Shown: positions 24,455 through 32,808 of the stretch, in pieces
Layout of the letters: each line of letters opens with the position of its first letter
Position numbering within the stretch: the first letter of the stretch is position 1
NCBI GenBank assembly: GCA_019931185.1
Contig: JAINDK010000033.1
Span: 1 to 33,419, forward strand
Reading direction: 5' to 3'
From: Bryobacter sp. CoA8 C33
Lineage (GTDB): Bacteria > Acidobacteriota > Terriglobia > Bryobacterales > Bryobacteraceae
DNA length: 33,419 nt
Translations under genes and position numbers: made by a program
The notes under the pieces: generated by a model
What the model was told of the DNA's origin: nothing
The model's input: only the letters and a program-made list of their open reading frames with translations
Database searches by the model: none

Positions 24455-24468
24455 GGCCTGATTTCAGT

Positions 24469-27027
24469 TTAACTCCTCTTGGGGTCTAAAATCATCTCGA
24501 TCTCTTTCCGGCAGTCCTTGAGGTGAATCACGGTCGCCACGTCCTTGGCTGTTGCAAGAGCCGCGCCCAAGCGCGCATTCAACTGCTCGAGTAAAGCCCG
24601 GGCCGTGCCGCGAAAGTCGGTCTGGAACCAGGTCGCGCCGAACAGGGCCATCAGATCCGGGTCAGTGCGGTCTCCTCCCCCGCGGCTGACGATGGTTGCG
24701 CTTGGCGGCGTCTGGCGCAACAGGGCTTTCATGTGATCAAGATAGTTCCGCTGCAGGGCGCGGCGGTACACATCAATCACTGCCCCCGGCTTGGCCGCTT
24801 CACTGAATAGCCCGTCCTGCACGTCCGTCATCATCTCGCGCACTGTGTACGCATCCTTGCCATCGAGCGCCTCGCTGTCGGTCAAGACCTTCAGCTTGCG
24901 CGCTGACAACAAGCTCTCCATCGTCACCTTCTGGTGGTTGATGATGATATCGGCCGCGCCAAAATACTTGAACAGGTTCGCCACCTCGGGCTTTACCCAG
25001 TTGGTCGGCGGCGTGAATTCGTTGCGATGCAGAAACTGGATCGCCTGCTTCTGCCGCGCCTTCGGCACGCGTTGAAATTGCGCCCCGCCCCGGCCGGCCA
25101 GGGTGCGGTTCTCGACGACGCCGCCGACAATCCGCACGACGCTGCCGCTCCAGTTCCGCCGCAATCCCCAAAGGGAATTGAAGGTCTCCTTCAGCAGGTC
25201 ATAATCTTCACCCGGCTTCGTCGTCGCGCTCACCAGCCAGCCGTTGATCACGCGCTCCATGTTCTTGTAGCCCAGCCGCGTGGCCTCGATCGAATCGTCG
25301 CCGATGTTCTCGGTCTTCACCGTCGGGTCGACCTGCGCCGGCCCGTCCTCGCCGCCAAAAGCCAGCAGGGGATTCGTCATCTGCCGCGACGCAATGGCAT
25401 CGAGCTCCTTTTTCTCCTCCTCCGGCGTCCGGGCGCCGGCGATCGGCTTATAGCCCCACTCGACGGCGAACTTGTCATACTCGGCGATCACCGGGATCAA
25501 CCCGGTCACATGGTCCTCGGGCTGCGCCACGTAATTGAAACGGCCATAGGCCATAATCGAGCCCACGCTCCCGTTCTTGCGAGTAAACTCCGGGTCGCGC
25601 AGTTGCTGGATCGTATAGGCCGAACTGGCCTTGTGGTTGTGCCGCAAACCAATCGTGTGCCCCACTTCATGCGAGGCGATGTAGAGCAAGATCTCCCCCA
25701 TCAGCTTCTGGTCAAGGGGCAGCTTGCGCGCCGCGTCGTTCTGCGCCGAGCACATCCCGAAATACCAGGCCTGCGACAGCTTCAAGACGTCATGCCACAG
25801 AATCAGATGGGCGCTGAGAATCTCGCCGCTCCGCGGGTCGTGCACGTGGGGCCCCATCGCGTTTTGAGTCGGCAGCGCCGCCCAGCGCACCACGCTGTGC
25901 CGCACGTCTTCGGCGTCCCAGTTTGGGTCTTCTTCCTTCGACGGCGCATCCTTGGCTACAATCGCATTCCGAAATCCCGCCTGCTCGAAAGCCACATTCC
26001 ATTTCTCAATGCCCTCGCGGATATAGGGCCGCCAAACCGCCGGCACCTCCCGCGAGATGTAGAACACGATCGGCTTCACCGGCTCGCTCACGGCGGCGGC
26101 CGGGTTCTTCTTCTCCAGGCGGAATCGCGTAATGTATCCCTTGTCCTCGACGCGGTTCTCTTCATTGGCGTACTCTTCAAAGTTCTGCTGAAAATAGCCC
26201 ACACGCGGATCAAAAAGCCGGCCCATCATCGGCTTTTCCGGCAGCAGCACCAGGCTGTAGTGCACCAGTACGCTCAAGCTACGCAGATTGTTTGGAATTC
26301 GTGCCGGCGGCGGCGCCGCCGGCGAGGTGGGCGGCAGCGGCGGTGTACCCAGATTCCAGGTCAGCGTCGAGCGCACCTCCACGTTCTCGGGAAACACTTT
26401 TACTTCTTCGATGAAACTCCGCAACGGGTCCACCGGCGGGGCAGTTGACAAGCGAACTTCCGACAACAGGCTCACCACCGACAACTCCGGTATGTCCCCT
26501 GAATAAAAGGCCGTCACGTCGATCACCGCGCTCTTGTCCTTGCCCTCGGCCTCCACGTTGAAGGACCGCATGATCGGCGAGTAATTCGATAGCTCGACGG
26601 ATAGCCGCGTGCCCGCATCGCCATTCGTCGCGCGCTTCGTCGCCGGATTCACCCGCAACAGAATGCGGTTCCCGCGGCGTTCGAATCGCACCATGCGATC
26701 CTCGCCCGGCCGTCCGCTATAGCCCAGCTCGGGCGGCGCCGCCGCAATCTCGCTGTACATCAGCATGTCGCGGCCCAGCAGCTTTTCCGGTATTTCGTAA
26801 TACCACTTGTCCTCCACCTGATGAACCTGAAACAGGCCCGCGCGCGTCTTGGCTTTCGCCGTGATCACGTCCTCATACTTCTTCGGCCCATTGGTGGCCG
26901 GGCGGGCGGCTGCCGTGGCCGCGCCATTGCGCGGCCCGGGCGCCGGGGGCGTTTCCTGCCCGCTCACAATCAACGAAAACAACAAGAAAGCCGCTCCCAA
27001 AGAGCGGCTGCTGCTCACTCTGTTCAT
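24469..27027 (-). CDS. Secreted zinc metalloprotease (DUF5117/DUF4953-like)
   Basis: An 852-residue exported protease. The signal peptide (about 1-23, GAAFLLFSLIVSG before QETPP) is followed by a Pro/Ala-rich linker and a beta-rich domain. The catalytic domain carries the extended zinc motif HEVGHTIGLRHNH (453-465: H453, H457, H463, general base E454) and a Met-turn-like SIMAYGRFNY (490-499). This is the metzincin layout. A helical C-terminal domain of about 250 residues follows. Similar large zinc-dependent proteases are frequent in Bacteroidota and Acidobacteriota and were long annotated as DUF5117/DUF5118/DUF4953. It is the last gene of a three-gene run of exported proteins; substrate unknown. 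Confidence 0.88.
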   Translation of the reverse strand: MNRVSSSRSLGAAFLLFSLIVSGQETPPAPGPRNGAATAAARPATNGPKKYEDVITAKAKTRAGLFQVHQVEDKWYYEIPEKLLGRDMLMYSEIAAAPPELGYSGRPGEDRMVRFERRGNRILLRVNPATKRATNGDAGTRLSVELSNYSPIMRSFNVEAEGKDKSAVIDVTAFYSGDIPELSVVSLLSEVRLSTAPPVDPLRSFIEEVKVFPENVEVRSTLTWNLGTPPLPPTSPAAPPPARIPNNLRSLSVLVHYSLVLLPEKPMMGRLFDPRVGYFQQNFEEYANEENRVEDKGYITRFRLEKKNPAAAVSEPVKPIVFYISREVPAVWRPYIREGIEKWNVAFEQAGFRNAIVAKDAPSKEEDPNWDAEDVRHSVVRWAALPTQNAMGPHVHDPRSGEILSAHLILWHDVLKLSQAWYFGMCSAQNDAARKLPLDQKLMGEILLYIASHEVGHTIGLRHNHKASSAYTIQQLRDPEFTRKNGSVGSIMAYGRFNYVAQPEDHVTGLIPVIAEYDKFAVEWGYKPIAGARTPEEEKKELDAIASRQMTNPLLAFGGEDGPAQVDPTVKTENIGDDSIEATRLGYKNMERVINGWLVSATTKPGEDYDLLKETFNSLWGLRRNWSGSVVRIVGGVVENRTLAGRGGAQFQRVPKARQKQAIQFLHRNEFTPPTNWVKPEVANLFKYFGAADIIINHQKVTMESLLSARKLKVLTDSEALDGKDAYTVREMMTDVQDGLFSEAAKPGAVIDVYRRALQRNYLDHMKALLRQTPPSATIVSRGGGDRTDPDLMALFGATWFQTDFRGTARALLEQLNARLGAALATAKDVATVIHLKDCRKEIEMILDPKRS

Positions 27028-27042
27028 AAAGATCCGCCTATC

Positions 27043-27402
27043 CTATTCTTTGACTTCGTAGCGAAACTTTTCGCTCTTGCTCGCCTTGCCCTTTTTGGCT
27101 TTCACTTCAATCTGCCAAGCACCGGCCATGATGAACTTGTGCTTCGATTCATACACGCCCGGCTTGACCATCTTCGCGGCTTCCTTGAACTCGCCATGGT
27201 CCATTTCCACCATCGTGAGCACGGTCTCCACTTCCGCCCCCGCCACCGGCTTGCCGTCGGCCCCCGTGATCTTCACCGTCAGCGGCGTCTCATAGTTCGC
27301 CTTCACCTGCTTCGGCAACTCATATTGAATCTTCCAATTCGCCTTCTCCTGCCCGAACAGGCCGAGCGCGCATACAGCCACAGCCAAGAATATTTTTGAC
27401 AT
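27043..27402 (-). CDS. Exported YtkA-like domain protein
   Basis: A 119-residue protein with a signal peptide (MSKIFLAVAVCALGLFGQ) and one immunoglobulin-like beta domain. LTVKITGADGKPVAGAEVET, then VLTMVEMDHGEF, then KPGVYESKHKFIMAGAWQIE are the pattern of the YtkA/FixH-type domain: a substituted 'A-V', a Met/His-rich turn and the 'G-x-Y...M-x-G-x-W' strand pair. The Met and His residues (M-x-x-M-D-H) could bind copper, as proposed for relatives, but this is not shown. It lies between the DUF4097 lipoprotein (9 bp) and the metalloprotease (15 bp), so it is probably co-transcribed with both. Confidence 0.8.
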   Translation of the reverse strand: MSKIFLAVAVCALGLFGQEKANWKIQYELPKQVKANYETPLTVKITGADGKPVAGAEVETVLTMVEMDHGEFKEAAKMVKPGVYESKHKFIMAGAWQIEVKAKKGKASKSEKFRYEVKE

Positions 27403-27411
27403 GCTTAAAGA

Positions 27412-28272
27412 TTACAACTTTTGGAGGCGAATTTCCCCGTTCGAGGTTTCCAGCCGCAGCAGCGCACCACCGGTTCCTAGCTTGCCCTCCCACCGATTTC
27501 TTGCCGTGGCCGGACCGAACTCCGAGCGCACCGATCCATTCGAGGTGCTCGCCCGCACCTCCGCGTTCGCTTTCTCCGGCAGGTGCAAAGTCAAACTTCC
27601 GTTGCTTGTGATCAATTCCATCGTCTGTCCGGCATAATCCGCGAAGGCGACATCAATGCTGCCGTTCGAGGTTTCGACCTTTACCCCACGGCCCTCAGCC
27701 AGCTTCGCCACCGTCCCCTTGACGCTCCCGTTTGAGCTTTCCACAGCGATGGCCCCTTGCACATGGTCCAGTTCCACGTTGCCGTTTGAGGTTCGCAGCT
27801 GCACTCCCCCCAAGTGCCTCCGCAGATTCACACTTCCGTTTGAGGTGCGGATCTGGGTAAATCCCTGCGTATCGGCAAGGCGCACCGCTCCATTCGATGT
27901 GCTGATTTGATCAATCTCCGTCCGGCGTGGCGCCCGGATCGTCATACTCACGCCGCAATTGCGCAGCCGCTCTGGCCGAAGCACCCGCAACACCAGCGAG
28001 TTGCCCGCCTGGTCCGCTTTCATTTCCATGCGCGCCAGATCCTGCTTGCTTTCGCAACTCTTCTTGCCCAACACCTCCACCTCATCTTTGTCCCAGACGC
28101 TGATATCCACACTGCCGTTGAAAGTCTCCACGGCCAGCCGCCCTCCGGCCCGAAGCGCATACTTCGCCTGAACATATTCCGTGTAGCGGTCACCGCCGCC
28201 GGCCCCCACCAACTCACAGCCCATCAGCAACAGCGCCACCGGCGCCAACAAAAAGCAAATTCGCGGCATCAT
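27412..28272 (-). CDS. DUF4097-family lipoprotein with TSNGS repeats
   Basis: A 286-residue outer-surface or periplasmic lipoprotein. The signal peptide ends in LLLMGC, a lipobox with lipidated Cys at 19. The rest is a DUF4097 right-handed beta-helix-like domain built from about nine copies of an 'x-T-S-N-G-S-V-x-[LV]' turn (for example ETFNGSVDI, RTSNGSVNL, RTSNGNVEL, ETSNGSIDV, ETSNGEIRL) spaced roughly 17-30 residues apart. The family is often called 'putative adhesin', without proof of function. The start is set by AAGGAG at 28279-28284, six bases before the ATG at 28272; a GTG at 28275 is too close. It leads a run with the YtkA-like and metalloprotease genes, divergent to the amine oxidase. 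Confidence 0.85.
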   Translation of the reverse strand: MMPRICFLLAPVALLLMGCELVGAGGGDRYTEYVQAKYALRAGGRLAVETFNGSVDISVWDKDEVEVLGKKSCESKQDLARMEMKADQAGNSLVLRVLRPERLRNCGVSMTIRAPRRTEIDQISTSNGAVRLADTQGFTQIRTSNGSVNLRRHLGGVQLRTSNGNVELDHVQGAIAVESSNGSVKGTVAKLAEGRGVKVETSNGSIDVAFADYAGQTMELITSNGSLTLHLPEKANAEVRASTSNGSVRSEFGPATARNRWEGKLGTGGALLRLETSNGEIRLQKL

Positions 28273-28278
28273 CACTCT

Positions 28279-28284
28279 CTCCTT
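28279..28284 (-). promoter_or_regulatory. Ribosome binding site that decides the DUF4097 start
   Basis: AAGGAG on the minus strand, six bases before ATG 28272. Three possible starts (GTG 28275, ATG 28272, ATG 28269) follow one another, and this spacing favours the middle one. The 59-bp gap between this ATG and the amine oxidase ATG must also hold promoters for both directions; I could not identify convincing -35/-10 boxes. Confidence 0.7.
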
Positions 28285-28331
28285 TACGTATCAGAAGCAA
28301 AAGTGGTTCGAATTTTCTTACCATCAACATC

Positions 28332-30275
28332 ATGCGCCTGCTCCCCGTACTGTTCTGTCTGGCGGCACTTGCCGTGTCCGCCCAACCGGTGCACCCGCTC
28401 GAGGATCTCTCAGCAACCGAGTACTGGACGGTCTACAACACGCTGCGGGCGGCTGGACGCCTCACACCCACGACACATTTCACCAGCGTCCTCCTGCACC
28501 CGCCCGACAAGCAGGCTGTGCTTGCCGGCCGCCCCGTCCCCCGCCAAGCCGATGTCACGCTGCTCGATGAAGGCAAGTCATTTGCAGCCCTCGTCGACAT
28601 CACCAACCAGCGTGTCCTGTCGCACACCCCGCTCACGGGCGCGCATGCCTCGTTTCTTCTCGGCGAACTCCTCTCCGGCGACGCGGCCGCCAAGAAAGAC
28701 CCACGCATTCTCGAAGCCCTCAAGAAGCGCGGCATCACCGACCTCCGGCACGTCCGCTGCACCGCTCTGCCCGTTGCCTACCGCGCCACCCCCGAGCAGG
28801 CCAACACCCGCATCGGCTTCGGCGCCTGCACCAGCAGCCACGGCGTCCAGCACGACTGGGGCCGCTCCATCGAAGGCCTCACCTTCCAAATGGATATGGC
28901 CAAAAACACCATCATCAAGGTCGTCGATTCCGGCGCCGTTACCATCCCCACGGCCGACAACAACTACGAGAACATCCCCGGCGTCCCCCGCCCCCACACC
29001 ACACCCATCGCGACCAGCCTGCCGCTGGGGCCCGGCTTCAAAATCACCGGCAATGAAATCGAGTGGCAAAACTGGCGCTTCCGCCTCCGGCTTGACCCGC
29101 GCGTCGGCCCGATTCTCAATCTCGTCCGTTTCCTCGACCAGGGCAAGCCCCGCCACATTCTCTACGAAGCCCACACCAGCGAACTCTTCGTCCCCTACAT
29201 GGACCCCGCCCTCGGCTGGAACAATCGCGCCTTCATCGACGCCGGCCAGTTCTTCTCCGTCAGCCCTTTCTTGAAGCCCCTCGCCTCCGGCGTCGATTGC
29301 CCCGCCCACGCCCACTGGCTGCCCGCCCTCCATGCCACCGATTCCGGCGCGCCCAAGACCCGCTCCAACATCGCCTGCCTCTTCGAGCGCAACCCCGAAT
29401 CTCCCGCCTGGCGCCACGGCGAAGACGGCGAGATCTTCGGCCGGCCGACCCGGCAGCTCGTTCTCCGCACCGCCGCCGTCATCGGCAATTATGACTACAT
29501 CCTCGATTACCGCTTCGACCCCGACGGCACCATCGAAGTCGCCGTCGGCGCCACCGGCGTCATCGAAACCAAGTCCGCCAACGAAAAGCTCCCCGGCACC
29601 TCTCCCGCTCATACCGCGCCCGACCTCGGCCAGTACGTCGCCGAACACACCATCGGCGTCAATCATGATCACTACTTCAGCTTCCGGCTCGATCTCGACG
29701 TCGACGGCCCCGCCAACAGCTTCATGATCCACCGCATGGTCCCCCAGCGCATCGAAAACGATCCCATGCGCAAATCCATCTGGGTCTCCCGCCCCGATTT
29801 GGCCAAGACCGAAAAAGAAGCCATCCTCGACATCGACCTCAGCCGCCCCTCCATGTGGATGTTCATGAACCCCGGCGTCCGTGGCCCGCTCGGCTACCCC
29901 GTCGGCTATGAAGTCATGGCCGGCAAGACCGCCCGCTCGCTCATGAGCCCCGACGACCCCACCCAGCAAATCGGCTCTTTCTCCGCCCATCAGTTCTATG
30001 TCACTCCCTACAAAGCGGATGAGCGCTATGCCTCCGGTCTCTACCCCACCGGCTCGGCGGCCAACGATGGCCTCGCCGATTGGGTCAAAGCCAATCGCCC
30101 CATCGTCAACACCGACATCGTCGGCTGGTACACACTCGGCTTTCATCACATCCCGCGCTCGGAGGATTGGCCCGTGATGCCAACCATGTGGCATCACTTC
30201 CACCTCCGCCCCTTTCACTTCTTCCCCAGGAATCCGGTGCTCGATCTCCCCCGCTCTCTCGCCACCAGACCCTAA
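28332..30275 (+). CDS. Copper amine oxidase (topaquinone-dependent)
   Basis: Oxidises primary amines (such as tyramine or phenethylamine) to aldehydes with release of ammonia and hydrogen peroxide; the signal peptide (MRLLPVLFCLAALAVSAQ) places it in the periplasm or outside. It is 647 residues. The topaquinone precursor is Y387 in GNYDY. The catalytic base is D304 in NNRAFIDAGQF, 83 residues before it as in the E. coli enzyme. Two copper ligands are H445 and H447 (VNHDHYFSF), 58 and 60 residues after. The third lies in the TMWHHFHLRPF cluster (621-624). The N2, N3 and large catalytic domains are all present. It is followed after 30 bp by the fuconate dehydratase-like gene. Confidence 0.93.
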   Translation: MRLLPVLFCLAALAVSAQPVHPLEDLSATEYWTVYNTLRAAGRLTPTTHFTSVLLHPPDKQAVLAGRPVPRQADVTLLDEGKSFAALVDITNQRVLSHTPLTGAHASFLLGELLSGDAAAKKDPRILEALKKRGITDLRHVRCTALPVAYRATPEQANTRIGFGACTSSHGVQHDWGRSIEGLTFQMDMAKNTIIKVVDSGAVTIPTADNNYENIPGVPRPHTTPIATSLPLGPGFKITGNEIEWQNWRFRLRLDPRVGPILNLVRFLDQGKPRHILYEAHTSELFVPYMDPALGWNNRAFIDAGQFFSVSPFLKPLASGVDCPAHAHWLPALHATDSGAPKTRSNIACLFERNPESPAWRHGEDGEIFGRPTRQLVLRTAAVIGNYDYILDYRFDPDGTIEVAVGATGVIETKSANEKLPGTSPAHTAPDLGQYVAEHTIGVNHDHYFSFRLDLDVDGPANSFMIHRMVPQRIENDPMRKSIWVSRPDLAKTEKEAILDIDLSRPSMWMFMNPGVRGPLGYPVGYEVMAGKTARSLMSPDDPTQQIGSFSAHQFYVTPYKADERYASGLYPTGSAANDGLADWVKANRPIVNTDIVGWYTLGFHHIPRSEDWPVMPTMWHHFHLRPFHFFPRNPVLDLPRSLATRP

Positions 30276-30305
30276 GCCGCACCCTCGCTAAAATGGGTCT
30301 TTCCC

Positions 30306-31694
30306 ATGAGCGAGCATAAAATCGTTTCCCTCGAGGTCCTCGACCTCCGCTACCCGACCGTGCGCCTCGGCATGGCCGGCTCCGACCCGCGCCATCTGGC
30401 GCCGAATTACTCCTGCGTCGTCCCGATCCTCCGCACCTCCTCCGGCCTCGAAGCCCGCTCGCTCATCTTCACCATCGGCGATGGCACGCAGATCCAAAAG
30501 GCCGCCGTCGAAGCCCTCTCCCGCTTCGTCATCGGCCGCGACCTCGACGACTTCATCGCCGAGCCCGGGCTCTTTGCCCAATCCCTGGCCGAGCACCACC
30601 AACTGCGCTGGCTCGCCCTCGGCGTCTATCGCATGGCTGTTGGCGGTATCGTCAATGCCCTTTGGGATCTCTGGGCCAAGTCTCTCAATGTTCCGCTCTG
30701 GCAACTCCTCACCAGCCTCACCCCGCAACAAATCGTCCGCTCGATCGACTTCCACCATCTCCGCGACTCCCTCACCGAGGATGAACTCCTCGCCCTGCTT
30801 AAAACTCGCGAATCCAGCAAAGAGGCCAACCTCGCCCGCCTGCGCTCCACCGGCGTCCGCGTCTATTCCACCGCCGGCTGGTCCGGCCGTCCGCTCGCCG
30901 AGGTCCGCGAGCTTTGCTCCGGTCTTTATGCCGCCGGTACCCGCGCCTTCAAGGCCAAGGTCGGCCGCGGCCAGCAATACGACCGCGCCCGCGCTCTCGA
31001 CGAAGACCGCCGCATGCTCAACACCATCCGCGAGTCCACCGGTCCCGACGCCCTCCTGCTCACCGATGCCAATCAGAACCTCGGTGACTGGCGCAACGCC
31101 GCCTCCTACATGCTCGAGCTCGCCGAATTCAAACCGCTGTTCATCGAAGAAGCCATCGCCTATAACGACATCACCGGCTACATTGAACTCCGCAAAGCGC
31201 TCGCCCCCGCCGGCATTGGTGTCGCCGGCGGCGAACAGGCCCCCGACGCCGTCACCTTCAAGCAATTGCTGGCCGGCGGCGGTCTCACTCATTGCCAGAT
31301 CGACGGCGCGCGTGTCGGCGGTGTCAACGAGCTCCTCGCCATCATCGCCATGGCCGCCAAATACAAGGTCCCCGTCTGCCCCCACTCCGGCGGCATCGGC
31401 CTCGGACAACTCGTCGGCGCGATGAGCATCTTCGATCAGACCTGGTTCGGCTCAGAAGGCCGCTGGCTCGAGTACCTCGAATTCCTCCAACAGGGCGTCT
31501 TCCTGCACCCTCTCGAAGTACGCAACGGCCACTACCAACTCCCCACCGCCTCCGGCTGGGGCCTCGAAATGCACGCCCCCTTCATCGCCAACTATCGCTT
31601 CCCCGATGGCCCGGATACCGCCGACCATCTGGAGGCCGACCGCATCGCCGCCGCCCAGCCCGGCGCTCCACTCTACGCCCGCTATTGGGTCTAG
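30306..31694 (+). CDS. L-fuconate dehydratase-like enolase-superfamily enzyme
   Basis: Expected to remove water from a sugar acid such as L-fuconate, giving a 2-keto-3-deoxy acid in the non-phosphorylated fucose pathway. The 462-residue protein opens like FucD/ENOSF1 (LDLRYPTVRLGMAGSDPRH and IFTIGDGTQ). It has the catalytic Lys motif FKAKVG (K216/K218), metal-binding acids D254 (TDANQNLG), E281/E282 (FIEEAI) and E310 (GGEQ), and the Asp-His dyad D333 and H360 (CPHSGGIGLG). The substrate assignment is by family resemblance. No other fucose-pathway genes are in the window. Its TAG shares a CTAG with the convergent DUF3817 stop. Confidence 0.88.
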   Translation: MSEHKIVSLEVLDLRYPTVRLGMAGSDPRHLAPNYSCVVPILRTSSGLEARSLIFTIGDGTQIQKAAVEALSRFVIGRDLDDFIAEPGLFAQSLAEHHQLRWLALGVYRMAVGGIVNALWDLWAKSLNVPLWQLLTSLTPQQIVRSIDFHHLRDSLTEDELLALLKTRESSKEANLARLRSTGVRVYSTAGWSGRPLAEVRELCSGLYAAGTRAFKAKVGRGQQYDRARALDEDRRMLNTIRESTGPDALLLTDANQNLGDWRNAASYMLELAEFKPLFIEEAIAYNDITGYIELRKALAPAGIGVAGGEQAPDAVTFKQLLAGGGLTHCQIDGARVGGVNELLAIIAMAAKYKVPVCPHSGGIGLGQLVGAMSIFDQTWFGSEGRWLEYLEFLQQGVFLHPLEVRNGHYQLPTASGWGLEMHAPFIANYRFPDGPDTADHLEADRIAAAQPGAPLYARYWV

Positions 31695-31975
31695 ACGCGT
31701 CCTTCGCGGCGCAGCCGCGCATCAAACCAGAACGGCCCCAGCGGCAGAAAAGCCGCCAGCAGCCCCAGCCCCACCAGCTTGCCCGGCCAAGCCATCACGC
31801 GCGCCGCGGCCAGCAGCAGCGCCGCGTAAACAATGAATAATGCCCCATGCAGGGAACCAATGACCCGCACGGCCATCGGCTCCCCAATCAGGTATTTCAT
31901 CGGCATCGCCACCAGCAGCAGCACAAGAAACGAGATGCCCTCGGCCCAGCCGGCCCAACGCAAATACGCAATCAT
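31691..31975 (-). CDS. DUF3817 small membrane protein
   Basis: A 94-residue protein with three predicted membrane helices: ISFLVLLLVAMPMKYL, LHGALFIVYAALLLAA and LVGLGLLAAFLPLGPFWFDA. It opens with YLRWAGWAEGISFL and has HGALF in the second helix, features of the DUF3817 (YdzA-like) family, whose function is not known. It follows the lectin-like gene after 9 bp. Its stop overlaps the fuconate dehydratase stop. Confidence 0.82.
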   Translation of the reverse strand: MIAYLRWAGWAEGISFLVLLLVAMPMKYLIGEPMAVRVIGSLHGALFIVYAALLLAAARVMAWPGKLVGLGLLAAFLPLGPFWFDARLRREGRV

Positions 31976-31984
31976 TCCGCCGGC

Positions 31985-32650
31985 TTACTTGCCCGTCACC
32001 GCGAAGCAGTAGAACATCCCCGCTCCGCCCGTCGAGATCAGATTCGCCTGGCTGCATCCCCGCGACGGGTGCACGCTGTTCCACGAAATCCCGCCGCCAT
32101 TGCGGTCGCTGTGGCCCACCTGCGCAATGCCATCGCTGTTGCTCGTCCAGTTCTTGCACGTGTGGTCCGCCCCATCCGTGTAGGCGCGCCCATCCGGCTT
32201 TGAGCCCGTCAGAATGTCGTGCATATTCGGCGTGTCGCCCACCCCGTTCACCTTATCGCCCTTCTCGGTCAGGGCATTGTTCTTCGTGATCAGGTTGCCC
32301 AACTGCGCCAGCTCGAGCGTATCCCCATGCAGATGCGCCAGATCCCGCGCCACCATCGTTCCCTTCGCGTTGTGCCACGGCCCGTTGCCAATACGATCCC
32401 GGGCGTTCTCCGCCGCCTTCCCACCCTCGGCCTGCGTGCTCAAATACGCCTTCCACGTCTTGTCCCCCGCCCCGGCCGCCGTCGCCAGCTTCGTGCAATG
32501 CGCATCGGCGCCTTCAATGCCGCCCAACTTCGCTCCATCGCCCAGGCCCACGCTGGTCACAAAAAACGTCATCGGCGCCGGCGCCGTCTTCTGTGCCGCC
32601 TGCTGGCCAAACAAGCTCGCCACACTCAACACCATCACAATCGCTTTCAT
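31985..32650 (-). CDS. Exported DUF1554-type lectin-like protein
   Basis: A 221-residue exported protein. A signal peptide (MKAIVMVLSVASLFGQQAAQ) is followed by a single domain with the DUF1554 pattern: FFVTSVGLGDGAKLGGIEGA, ADAHCTKLA, WKAYLST, then TCKNWTSNSDG, VGHSDRNGG, and the C-terminal MFYCFAV. The fold is thought to be C-type-lectin/endostatin-like, with conserved Cys pairs; sugar binding is suspected but not proven for most members. The longer frame to 32674 lacks support; ATG 32650 has AAGGAG at the right distance. Confidence 0.82.
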   Translation of the reverse strand: MKAIVMVLSVASLFGQQAAQKTAPAPMTFFVTSVGLGDGAKLGGIEGADAHCTKLATAAGAGDKTWKAYLSTQAEGGKAAENARDRIGNGPWHNAKGTMVARDLAHLHGDTLELAQLGNLITKNNALTEKGDKVNGVGDTPNMHDILTGSKPDGRAYTDGADHTCKNWTSNSDGIAQVGHSDRNGGGISWNSVHPSRGCSQANLISTGGAGMFYCFAVTGK

Positions 32651-32657
32651 ATTGCTT

Positions 32658-32663
32658 CTCCTT
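32658..32663 (-). promoter_or_regulatory. Ribosome binding site of the DUF1554-type gene
   Basis: AAGGAG on the minus strand, seven bases before ATG 32650. It fixes this start over the upstream in-frame ATG at 32674. Confidence 0.75.
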
Positions 32664-32702
32664 TGGTCCTCCATCCTATCGCGTCCTCAGCATCCCGAGT
32701 GC

Positions 32703-32746
32703 GGGAATTGCCTTCTTGGGGTCGGCTTGAAGAGGGCGAATTTCCC
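32703..32746. repeat. Imperfect inverted repeat between lectin gene and IS remnant
   Basis: GGGAATTGCCTTCTT (from 32703) is roughly mirrored by TTGAAGAGGGCGAATTTCCC (ending 32746), with small gaps. It lies in the 158-bp stretch between the lectin-like gene start and the transposase remnant. It could be an operator, a hairpin or part of an IS end. I see no T-run. Apart from this and the ribosome binding site the stretch holds nothing I recognise. Confidence 0.3.
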
Positions 32747-32808
32747 CCACGTGACTCTTTGTCCGGCAGTTGAAGCGTCACGGTATGTAGCCCGGTAACT
32801 GATACTGA

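Noticed and set aside
27650-27910. Short recurring bases suggesting a CRISPR-like or tandem DNA repeat
   Set aside because: The recurring CCGTTTGAGGT-like words encode the TSNGS turns of the lipoprotein; spacing is uneven and intervals are coding, so this is not an array.
28273-28331. Possible sigma70 promoters in the divergent gap before the amine oxidase
   Set aside because: No -35/-10 pair with reasonable match and spacing could be found on either strand.
28578-30218. A 546-codon open frame on the minus strand
   Set aside because: Antisense to the copper amine oxidase. Composition is Gly/Val/Asp/Glu-rich, as expected from the reverse of a GC-rich gene.
30481-31425. A 314-codon plus-strand frame inside the fuconate dehydratase gene
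   Set aside because: It is a Pro/Ser/Arg-rich frame shift of the real gene; the catalytic residues are all in the other frame.
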